44,954 bases of DNA from Hydrogenimonas thermophila (GTDB lineage: Bacteria > Campylobacterota > Campylobacteria > Campylobacterales > Hydrogenimonadaceae). The stretch is from NCBI RefSeq assembly GCF_900115615.1, contig NZ_FOXB01000015.1, positions 1 through 44,954 of the forward strand, written 5' to 3'. The notes beneath the pieces were generated by a model. The model was not told where the DNA came from and ran no database searches. It saw only the letters and a program-made list of their open reading frames with translations. A program made the position numbers and the translations under genes. Numbering within the stretch: position 1 is the first letter of the stretch; each line of letters begins with the position of its first letter. Of the stretch, positions 1 to 7,194 are shown one piece after another.

Positions 1-15
1 TCTCACTAGTCGTCA
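1..15 (+). repeat. Left terminal inverted repeat of the IS
   Basis: TCTCACTAGTCGTCA matches the reverse complement of 1177-1191 at 14 of 15 positions. It defines the left IS end. Confidence 0.85.
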
Positions 16-40
16 AAACTCCACAGAGAATGGAGTTTTG
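14..40 (+). promoter_or_regulatory. 10-bp perfect hairpin upstream of the transposase
   Basis: CAAAACTCCA at 14-23 and TGGAGTTTTG at 31-40 form a perfect 10-bp stem with a 7-nt loop, just before the transposase start at 54. In several insertion sequences a hairpin here folds only in transcripts that read in from outside, and it then blocks transposase translation or transcription. That role is inferred. It could also act as an entry terminator. Confidence 0.6.
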
Positions 41-53
41 ATAAAATAGTGTT

Positions 54-1179
54 ATGAAAAAAGTAAACAAAATAGAGGGAGATCGTATCAAATTAGAGCT
101 TAAAATCAAAGAATTGACAGGTTGGCATAAAGCACGGGTTCATGTCATAGTAGCTTTGATAATGGCAATTATACAAGAGAGGAGTGTAAATCTAAAAAGA
201 TTAGCCAGTTATTTAAACTCAAAGCTCGAAGATAAAGCGAACTATAGAAGAGTAACAAGATTTTTTCAAAAGTTTGAGTTTGATAGGAGAGTGTTTGCAA
301 GGCTGTTAGCAAGTTTTTTACCAAAGAGTGAGAAGTGGACTTTAATCATGGATAGGACCAATTGGAAATTTGGTAAAACCCATATCAATATTTTGGTATT
401 AGCCGTGAAGTATAAAGGTATAGCGGTACCGATATTATGGTATCTTTTAGATAAGAAGCGAGGTAATAGTAGTTACAGGGATAGGATTAGAATAGTAAAA
501 GAATTTATCAATCTTTTTGGAGTAGAAAAGATTGAAGTGCTTTTAGCAGATAGAGAGTTTATAGGAAAAGAGTGGTTTGCTTGGCTTCAAAGAAGAGAGA
601 TCCCCTTTGTAATAAGAGTAAGAAACAATACATTGGTAAATGGTAAAAAAGTATCAACTCTTTTTGCAAAAGTACCAAATAAAGGCTTTTTGCATTTAAA
701 AAAAGTATGTAATGTATGGTATTGATGGGTTAAGAATAGCTGGTGCAAAAAATGAAAAAGGTGAGTTAATCATTGTGGTATCAAATGTTGAAAAGAAGAG
801 TATCATCGCTATATATAAGCAAAGATGGGAAATTGAAGTGCTTTTTAGTGCATTAAAAAAAAGAGGTTTTAACCTTGAAGAGACTCATTTGACTGACCGT
901 AAAAAGATTACTTTGCTCTTTGGCTTAATCTCACTCTCTTTTGTATGGAGTTATTTTATTGGCATTCTTAAAGCTAAGAAAAAACCTATCGATATTTTAA
1001 AGCATGAACATAAAGAACAAAGCTTCTTTATGTATGGATTAATGCATATGAAATCTATTTTGCTTTACTTTTATGAAAAAGTTGATGAACTAGCGAATAT
1101 CTTTGAAATTTTTATTGGTCTAATTAGTGGAGAAAACCCCGATAATATGGCTCTTTATGGAGTTGGAGGAAAAAAATGA
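54..1179 (+). pseudogene. IS4-family transposase, frameshifted
   Basis: DDE transposase that would cut and paste the surrounding IS. Two overlapping frames together make one protein: 54-725 (N-terminal 223 codons) and 712-1179 (C-terminal part). The first frame carries the first two acidic residues (D100 in IMDRTNW, D166 in LADREF). The second frame carries the catalytic Glu in the YREK block (YKQRWEIEVLFSALK). The frame break is at the A7 run 698-704: removing one A joins the frames as LKKYVMYGIDG with no residues lost. No single intact frame exists, so it is called broken. Transcriptional slippage or programmed frameshifting on A7, or a sequencing error in the homopolymer, are alternatives; frameshifting is unusual for this IS family. 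Confidence 0.75.
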
Positions 1180-1191
1180 CGACTAATGAGA
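1177..1191 (-). repeat. Right terminal inverted repeat of the IS
   Basis: TGACGACTAATGAGA pairs with the left repeat with one mismatch. Its first three bases (TGA) are also the transposase stop codon, a compact arrangement common in insertion sequences. Confidence 0.85.
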
Positions 1192-1197
1192 TTTTTT

Positions 1198-3225
1198 TTA
1201 TTGATCATTATCTTGCTCAGAATGTTTTTCAAAACATTCTCTACAAATTTTTTCTATCTCTTCTGGCTTACCAAAATAATAACCTTGAAGATACTCAATT
1301 CCTACTTTTTTACACTCATTTGCAATATCTTCATTTTCTACATATTCTGCTACTGTTTCAACTCCAAGTTTTTTTGCAAAATGAACAATACTCTCAACCA
1401 ATAGTTTTGAATCAGAATCTTCAGTAATATAACGAATAAGAGAACCATCTATCTTATAAAAGTCAACTTTCATTTTAAGCAAATAGTGAAAATTTGAGTA
1501 ACCACTTCCAAAATCATCAATAGCTATTTTTGCACCATAGCTGTGTATTTTACTTATAAAATCATTTACAGTTTCAAAATCACAAAGCTCTTCTGTCTCT
1601 AAAATTTCAAAAACTACACGTTCAGGATTTGGATAGTTACTAAGTGCTTCATAAATACTGTTTTGACAAACAGGATCTTTTATATCATTCATACTTAAGT
1701 TTATAGAAAAAGAGCATTTAGCAGACTCAAAAGTTTTAAAACTCTTTTGTATAACTATATTAGTAATTTTAGAATATAATCTACTGTTTTGAACAACATC
1801 TAAAAACTCTCCAGGCATATGTATCTTACCATCTTTGTCTATCAACCGGATCAATGCCTCATATTTTGTAGTTTTTTTAGTATCTGCTTTTACAATAGGT
1901 TGAAAATGTACTATTAGTCTATCATCTTCTATAGCCAATTCAACCTCTTTCATCCACTTTATATGACGTTTATAATCTACTTCAAGTTCTTTTGCATTGT
2001 TATAAAACTCAAAAGGTTTTTCCCATTTTTTTGCTGCATTTAATGCTATAGAAGCTTTTTCAATAAGTCTGTTTTTTCTATTTTGAACAACTCCTGCAGT
2101 AAATTTTACTCTTAACTCCTCCATTGCATCTACATCTAAATGCATATTATGCAATTTATCTAAAATTTTTGTTATCTCTTCTATTGTAAACTCAGAAAAC
2201 TTAACCAAAGCAAATTCACTACCACCAATTCTATAAAGGTGCATTTCATCAGACATAATTTTTTTCAATGTATTTGCTATTGATTTTAGTACAATATCTC
2301 CTATTTCAAACCCATAATAGTCATTTAGTTCTTTAAACCTGTCTACATTTATTAGTAACATTGACGCAGGAGGTGTATTTTCCAAATCTTTTTTTAAACG
2401 ACTTAAATTATGAAGTCCTGTTAATGAATCAATAGAAAAAGAGTCTAAAAGCTTTTCATAATAGAATTTAATCTTATCTATTAATGCATTAAATGAGTGT
2501 TCAAGGGTTTTAAGCTCTTTACAGTTAGATGAAATATGGATCTTTTCATCTAAATCCATTTTATCTCTTACTTTAGATATCTTTTTACTTAATTCAACTA
2601 ACGGCTTAACAAGCCTATTTTCAAAAGCCGCATAAAAGAATATAAAAAAGAGTAAAAAGAATATTGCAGTTGATATAATAAAATATAATATTACTTTATC
2701 TAAAGAGACTACTATTTTATTAGCAGGAAGAGTGATATCTATAACACCATTAATATCTCCAATTCTAGCATTTTCATGGCAAGTTAAACATTGTTTTTTT
2801 ACTCTAATTGGATAAAGATAACGAATCATATTATTTGATCCAATTTTAATAATCTCTTTACCCTTCATTGATTCCTTAATCAAAGGATCTTCCATTACTT
2901 TTTTATGATCTTTCTCTATTATCCCATACTTATCTTCTACAATCTTACTTCTAAACAGGCTTATTTTCATACCATCTCTTAAGCCGTTAAGTCTCATTAA
3001 AATTTTTTCTATATCCTCTTTACTCCACCCCTCTTGCATTTTTGTATACATAGTTTCAAATACCAGTTCACTAGTATGACGGGCATCTTCCATTGCAAGA
3101 GAATTCAAAGCCTCTTTTTTTAAGTAGTATCCTACTAAAAATTGAAAAGCGAGACTTACTGCTAGAAAAATTCCAATTATATTTAGTACCAATCTTCGTA
3201 TAGTAATAAGACTTTGATTAGACAT
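1198..3225 (-). CDS. Membrane c-type-heme sensor with degenerate GGDEF and EAL domains
   Basis: 675 residues. Predicted to hydrolyse c-di-GMP in response to a periplasmic heme-linked signal. Domains in order: membrane segment about 11-35; periplasmic domain about 40-175 with a c-type heme motif CLTCH at 146-150 (resembles the Tll0287/DUF3365 heme-sensor fold); second membrane segment about 178-200; HAMP-like region; GGDEF domain with degenerate signature GGSEF (334-338); EAL domain with intact EAL at 456-458. Other EAL-domain catalytic positions look kept (SINLSMNDI, ILETEE, IDDFGSGYS, KIDGS, AEYVEN, QGYYFGKP). Net activity is therefore likely phosphodiesterase. The ATG start has no strong ribosome site. 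The stop lies 6 bp from the IS end, so the gene is whole but its 3' flank has been replaced. Confidence 0.88.
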   Translation of the reverse strand: MSNQSLITIRRLVLNIIGIFLAVSLAFQFLVGYYLKKEALNSLAMEDARHTSELVFETMYTKMQEGWSKEDIEKILMRLNGLRDGMKISLFRSKIVEDKYGIIEKDHKKVMEDPLIKESMKGKEIIKIGSNNMIRYLYPIRVKKQCLTCHENARIGDINGVIDITLPANKIVVSLDKVILYFIISTAIFFLLFFIFFYAAFENRLVKPLVELSKKISKVRDKMDLDEKIHISSNCKELKTLEHSFNALIDKIKFYYEKLLDSFSIDSLTGLHNLSRLKKDLENTPPASMLLINVDRFKELNDYYGFEIGDIVLKSIANTLKKIMSDEMHLYRIGGSEFALVKFSEFTIEEITKILDKLHNMHLDVDAMEELRVKFTAGVVQNRKNRLIEKASIALNAAKKWEKPFEFYNNAKELEVDYKRHIKWMKEVELAIEDDRLIVHFQPIVKADTKKTTKYEALIRLIDKDGKIHMPGEFLDVVQNSRLYSKITNIVIQKSFKTFESAKCSFSINLSMNDIKDPVCQNSIYEALSNYPNPERVVFEILETEELCDFETVNDFISKIHSYGAKIAIDDFGSGYSNFHYLLKMKVDFYKIDGSLIRYITEDSDSKLLVESIVHFAKKLGVETVAEYVENEDIANECKKVGIEYLQGYYFGKPEEIEKICRECFEKHSEQDNDQ

Positions 3226-3302
3226 AAAATTATTGTATCTTACTATACTTATTTGTATCTTAAATATATAAAAAAAAACTTTATTTTGTAGATATATGTA
3301 GA

Positions 3303-3332
3303 ATATGTTGCAGTATTATAACTGCAACATAT
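3303..3332 (-). terminator. Perfect 12-bp hairpin after phnA
   Basis: ATATGTTGCAGT (3303-3314) and ACTGCAACATAT (3321-3332) pair perfectly with a 6-nt loop, one base past the phnA stop codon. It is placed as a terminator of the phnA transcript. A clean T-run does not follow directly on the minus strand, so termination strength is uncertain. It may instead protect the 3' end of the mRNA. Confidence 0.5.
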
Positions 3333-3333
3333 A

Positions 3334-3900
3334 TTAGGCTTTTTTCAAAAATTTACTTAGAAGAACTATTTTGACACCATTTACACGACCTTCTATTTGC
3401 TCAGGATTAGAAGTCAAATGTATATTTTTAACAACTGTACCACGCTTTGCAGTAAATCCTGCTCCTTTAACATCAAGGTCTTTTATTATTGTTACACTAT
3501 CACCCTCTTGTAATACTGTTCCATTACTGTCACGTGTTGGCTCTTGACCATCAATTTCATTAATCTCAGCATCAGCCCAAGTTTGTACTTCAGGCTCAAG
3601 ATATAACATATCAAGTAAATCTTGTGGCCAGCCTTCAGATGATATTTGCTTCAAAATACGATATGCCATTACTTGAACAGCTGGAACTGTACTCCACATA
3701 CTTTCATTTAAACAGTGCCAATGATTTGGATCTATTGATTCAGGATTACTTATCTGTTCTCTACACTTTTTACAAATAAATATAGACTTATCAGCACTTC
3801 CATCAGATGGCGTTACTTCAAATACATCTAACTCATCAGTACTACTGCAAAGTTCACATTTACCACCACTTCTCTCTATTAACTCCTCTTTTATGCCCAT
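3334..3900 (-). CDS. phnA: PhnA (YjdM)-family zinc-ribbon protein
   Basis: 188 residues. The N-terminal zinc ribbon has two CxxC pairs (C15/C18 and C43/C46). The C-terminal part is the PhnA domain (SNGTVLQEGDSVTIIKDLDVKG, here as an SH3-like barrel, about 124-188). The family was named after the E. coli phosphonate region, but its members are not shown to cleave phosphonates and the cellular role is unsettled. No other phosphonate genes are nearby, so a phosphonate function is not supported here. The ATG is preceded by AAGG at good spacing. It lies 100 bp downstream of the chorismate mutase gene and ends at a strong hairpin. Confidence 0.82.
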   Translation of the reverse strand: MGIKEELIERSGGKCELCSSTDELDVFEVTPSDGSADKSIFICKKCREQISNPESIDPNHWHCLNESMWSTVPAVQVMAYRILKQISSEGWPQDLLDMLYLEPEVQTWADAEINEIDGQEPTRDSNGTVLQEGDSVTIIKDLDVKGAGFTAKRGTVVKNIHLTSNPEQIEGRVNGVKIVLLSKFLKKA

Positions 3901-4000
3901 ATTATTGCCTTTTTAAAAAATTGGGTGAAATTATACACCTTTGAGAACTATTTTCAAAATGACAAGTTAGGTGTATTGTTACGCCTTTTAAAGAGTTGAT

Positions 4001-4300
4001 TTAGAATGAACCTTTATTGCGAAACTCTGCAATTTCAGTTTCTACCATAGCATCTATCATCTCTTTATATAAGTCAGCTACCATATTTGGAGATACTCCA
4101 AGACTCAAAGCTTTATGACGAACATGATTAAGTACATCTTCAATTCGCTCATCAGCTTTAATCTCATCTACAGTATGCTTAAACTTTGCAGCTTGTTTTA
4201 TATAATCATTCCTAACTGCAATAAGCTCAACAATTTTCTCATCAACCTTATCGATCTCTTTACGTAACTCTTCAAGTGTGTCACAAGATTTAATTTCCAT
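4001..4300 (-). CDS. Chorismate mutase type II (AroQ/PchB-like)
   Basis: 99 residues, all-helical. The sequence has the AroQ helix-1 pattern (LEELRKEIDKVDEKIVELI), a conserved basic residue region (RNDYIKQAAKFK) and a C-terminal helix ending VETEIAEFR. The overall pattern resembles isochorismate pyruvate lyase (PchB) as much as classic chorismate mutase, so the reaction could be chorismate to prephenate or isochorismate to salicylate plus pyruvate. I start it at the ATG at 4300, preceded by AAAGGGGGT. A longer frame to 4384 would run into the preceding GGDEF/EAL gene and adds a poor N-terminus. It sits 10 bp after that gene, so it is probably cotranscribed. No siderophore or aromatic-biosynthesis partner is visible. 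Confidence 0.82.
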   Translation of the reverse strand: MEIKSCDTLEELRKEIDKVDEKIVELIAVRNDYIKQAAKFKHTVDEIKADERIEDVLNHVRHKALSLGVSPNMVADLYKEMIDAMVETEIAEFRNKGSF

Positions 4301-4310
4301 AATACCCCCT

Positions 4311-6680
4311 TTACTTCTTGCTTTCTGCATAAGCTTCAAACTCTTTTGCTTCAATTGCCTTAGAGTAATAGTACCCTTGTGCATAGTCGCAAGAGAGTGC
4401 TTCTAGTATTTTAATATGTTCTTCCATATCAGGACCTTCAGCTACAACCTCTTTTTCAAGTGTTTTTGCAATTTGAATCATAAGTTTAACTATAATAATA
4501 TCTTCAGAATCTTGATGTATATCTTTAATAAATTCACGATCTATTTTAATAACATCAAATGGTAGTCGTTTTAGATAACTTAAAGAGGAGTATCCTGTTC
4601 CAAAATCATCTATACTAACTTTAAATCCTAGATTTTTTATTTCATGAAGCATCCTTATAGATGTCTCTACATCTTCCATTTGCAATGTCTCTGTAATCTC
4701 TAACTCTATTAATGATGGGTCAATAGGATACTGCTTTAACAACTCTTTTAAGTTATCAACCAAACTTTTGTCATTAAATTGTTGAGCTGATAAATTTATG
4801 CCAAGTGTCCATTTAACTCTTTTCTCTTTACTCCATTTATATAACTGTTTAAATGACATTTTTAAAACATATCTGTCATACTCAGCCATTAATGAACTCG
4901 ACTCTATAACAGGAATATAACTATTTGGAAAAATCAAACCTTTTTTAGGATGCATCCAACGTGTTAAAACTTCTGCTCCACGAACTTTTCCTGTTGAAAG
5001 ATCAATTTGAGGTTGAAAATATAACCTTATCTGATCCTCAGTTTTTAATGCTTCTTTGATCTCTTCAATTATTTGAAGGTGTTCATTTAGTCGTAATCTA
5101 ATTGATGAATTGAAGAATTGATAGCGATTTTTACCCAATTTTTTTGCTTCATACATTGCAGCATCTGCATATTGCAACAAAGTTTCTGGCTCTGTAGCAT
5201 CATTAGGATATAAAGCTATTCCTAGACTTGCTGTAACTGTACAGCTATGATGTTTAATGACAAAATTACGTGTAATTAAATTTAAAATATTTTTACCAAT
5301 TTGTTCTGCACTATCTGCATCTTTAACATCAGTTAAAACAATAACAAACTCATCTCCACCTATTCTTGCTATTAAGTCAGTCTCTCGAATTGACTCTTTT
5401 AAAATATTTGCAACTTTTATAAGCAGTTCATCACCTACAGAGTGTCCATAAGAGTCATTGACAAATTTAAAGTTATCCAGATCTAAAAAAAGTACTGCCA
5501 GCATCTGTTTATGACGTTTTGCTAATTTTGTTAAAAAATCTATCTTCTCTAAAAATGCTCTACGATTTAATAAATTTGTCAATGGATCATGAAATGCCAT
5601 ATGTTCAGCTTTTAGTTTTGCTTCTATCTCTTCAGTTACATCCATACTTACTCCCATTACTTCAGTAGGAGCATCTTTAAATTTTCTTACACGGCCTTCA
5701 GTATGTAAATATTTTATTTTTCCTCTACTTGTAACAACTTTATGAATAAAGTCAAAGCGGGAACCTTTGTCTATTGAAGCTTTAAGGGTATTAATAAAAA
5801 AGTTTCTATCATCTGAGTGTATAGAGTTTAGTATAGTTTTAATACTTAAATTTTTTATTCTAGCATCAATTTCTAAAATTCTGTAGAATTCACGACTTAC
5901 TTCAACCTGCTTTGTATGAGGCCAATATGTCCAGCTTGCCATTTGAGCAATTCGCTGTGCATCCATAAGACGCTTTTTATTTCTTAATAATGTTTTATTT
6001 ACTGTTTTTAAGTTCCTAGCATAATCATTTATTCGCTCTAGTAGTTTATTAACTGCATGCGTAATATGCTTAACTTCATAATAGTTATCTGGTGACTCTA
6101 TCATTTTTATATTATGAAGATCAAAATTTCTTAATTTTTCAGCCAATATATTAAGTGACTTGATTCTTTTATATAAATATCTCATTGCTATTATTATAGA
6201 CAAGATAATAAGTATTGCAAACATAAAAGCAGATTTTCTATACTCATTAAAATGCTGTCTTGACAAAATTAACTTATAAACTATTTCTACTTCACCTAAT
6301 TTTTTATTATCCTTTTCTATATAAAAAGTTTTATAGTTTGCATTATCCATTTTTTCCTTAAAAGGATTTTTTCCCTTTTTAAATAAATATTTTTTACCAC
6401 TACTTGTTTTTATTAATATTGCTAAAATATTACTGTTTTCAGCTAAAAGCATATTCCCAATATCTTCAATCGGTTTTTCAAAACCAAAATAGATTGCATC
6501 AGCAATACTCGGTATATTGCTTTGAATGGCAGACTCAACTTTTGCCTGCTCCATACGCTCCATAGCCTCTTTTGTTAATCGTAAATCTTCTATAAAAAAG
6601 AGAATAAAAACTATTAATACAGAAACAATGACGAGTATAATTTTAAAATGTAGTGAATTACGATTAATCTTCATCATCAT
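4311..6680 (-). CDS. Membrane sensor PAS-GGDEF-EAL protein
   Basis: About 789 residues. Makes and/or breaks c-di-GMP at the inner membrane. There is a membrane segment near residues 12-32, a periplasmic domain, a second membrane segment about 150-170, a HAMP-like linker, a PAS domain about 245-355, then GGDEF (canonical GGDEF about 441-445, with an RETD inhibitory site five residues upstream) and EAL (EVL variant about 570-572). The EAL set looks complete (NLSAQQF, EITETL, IDDFGTGYSSL, KIDREF, AEGPD, QGYYYSKA), so both activities are possible. ATG codons at 6680, 6677 and 6674 follow an AAGG; all overlap the end of the preceding YfiR-like gene. The overlap and order suggest that gene product and the TonB receptor feed this enzyme. 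Confidence 0.88.
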   Translation of the reverse strand: MMMKINRNSLHFKIILVIVSVLIVFILFFIEDLRLTKEAMERMEQAKVESAIQSNIPSIADAIYFGFEKPIEDIGNMLLAENSNILAILIKTSSGKKYLFKKGKNPFKEKMDNANYKTFYIEKDNKKLGEVEIVYKLILSRQHFNEYRKSAFMFAILIILSIIIAMRYLYKRIKSLNILAEKLRNFDLHNIKMIESPDNYYEVKHITHAVNKLLERINDYARNLKTVNKTLLRNKKRLMDAQRIAQMASWTYWPHTKQVEVSREFYRILEIDARIKNLSIKTILNSIHSDDRNFFINTLKASIDKGSRFDFIHKVVTSRGKIKYLHTEGRVRKFKDAPTEVMGVSMDVTEEIEAKLKAEHMAFHDPLTNLLNRRAFLEKIDFLTKLAKRHKQMLAVLFLDLDNFKFVNDSYGHSVGDELLIKVANILKESIRETDLIARIGGDEFVIVLTDVKDADSAEQIGKNILNLITRNFVIKHHSCTVTASLGIALYPNDATEPETLLQYADAAMYEAKKLGKNRYQFFNSSIRLRLNEHLQIIEEIKEALKTEDQIRLYFQPQIDLSTGKVRGAEVLTRWMHPKKGLIFPNSYIPVIESSSLMAEYDRYVLKMSFKQLYKWSKEKRVKWTLGINLSAQQFNDKSLVDNLKELLKQYPIDPSLIELEITETLQMEDVETSIRMLHEIKNLGFKVSIDDFGTGYSSLSYLKRLPFDVIKIDREFIKDIHQDSEDIIIVKLMIQIAKTLEKEVVAEGPDMEEHIKILEALSCDYAQGYYYSKAIEAKEFEAYAESKK

Positions 6681-7194
6681 AAACCTTGGCAACTTTAAAT
6701 ATAATAGGACGTAACTCTATATTACTAAGCCTTATTAGCCTAGGATTTATAATAGGAACTATCCTGCTGCCTAAATATATTGATGCCATAGCATAGCTTA
6801 TTAAACTCTTATCACTGGTAAATATTAATCTTCTTTGTGATATCAGCTTATTAACAATTTTTTTCATATTTTCAGGCTCTAAAATTGTAATGTATGCAGT
6901 AGGAAGCTCTTCTTTCAAATTATTAATATTAAACTCTTTTGCTCTAATTTTTGTACCCAAAATTTTTTTATTATTTAAATATTCAACAAATTCTTGAGCT
7001 ATAACTTTATGTTCAGAAGAGTCATACAAAATATAAACAACAACTTCTCCATTTAAAAGCTTCTTTTTATAGTCATAATCTAAAAAAATCATTTTACTGA
7101 AAAGCCTACCCTCTATGCGCACAAGTTCAGCATCAATATGAGCAAATAGAATCATTGGGATTAAAAATATTAATATTAATCGTTGCATTACCAT
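6664..7194 (-). CDS. Periplasmic YfiR-like (DUF4154-type) protein
   Basis: About 176 residues with a clear signal peptide (MQRLILIFLIPMILFAH). The C-terminal pattern, RLIFTSDKSLISYA then IVPIINPRLIRLSNIEL and IFKVAKV, matches the end of YfiR/DUF4154 proteins. Known YfiR is a periplasmic repressor of the membrane diguanylate cyclase YfiN. The gene overlaps the end of the TonB-receptor gene upstream and the start of the GGDEF/EAL gene downstream, so coupled translation and a shared pathway are likely. The start is taken at ATG 7194 (AGAGG just upstream); ATG 7188 is also possible. The family call is by eye and only the C-terminal part is convincing. The Cys pairs typical of Pseudomonas YfiR are absent. 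Confidence 0.65.
   Translation of the reverse strand: MVMQRLILIFLIPMILFAHIDAELVRIEGRLFSKMIFLDYDYKKKLLNGEVVVYILYDSSEHKVIAQEFVEYLNNKKILGTKIRAKEFNINNLKEELPTAYITILEPENMKKIVNKLISQRRLIFTSDKSLISYAMASIYLGSRIVPIINPRLIRLSNIELRPIIFKVAKVYDDED

Larger units (their letters stand above)
1..1191 (+). mobile_element. IS4-family insertion sequence, full length
   Basis: The element is bounded by near-perfect 15-bp terminal inverted repeats at 1-15 and 1177-1191 (14 of 15 match) and encloses one transposase reading region. The transposase shows the IS4-family YREK signature: Y, two residues, R, three, E, six, K. The left end sits exactly at the window edge, so the flanking target duplication cannot be tested. 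The right end lies 6 bp from the stop codon of the neighbouring minus-strand GGDEF/EAL gene, so the element landed in the 3' flank of that gene and probably displaced its natural terminator. The transposase frame is interrupted (see its entry), so the copy is probably inactive unless frameshifting rescues it. Confidence 0.88.

Noticed and set aside
3934-3976. 8-bp inverted repeat ATACACCT/AGGTGTAT between the chorismate mutase and phnA
   Set aside because: Long loop and no T-run; too weak to call a terminator.
4301-4384. N-terminal extension of the chorismate mutase
   Set aside because: Overlaps the GGDEF/EAL gene and adds a basic segment not seen in the family; ATG 4300 has a strong ribosome site.
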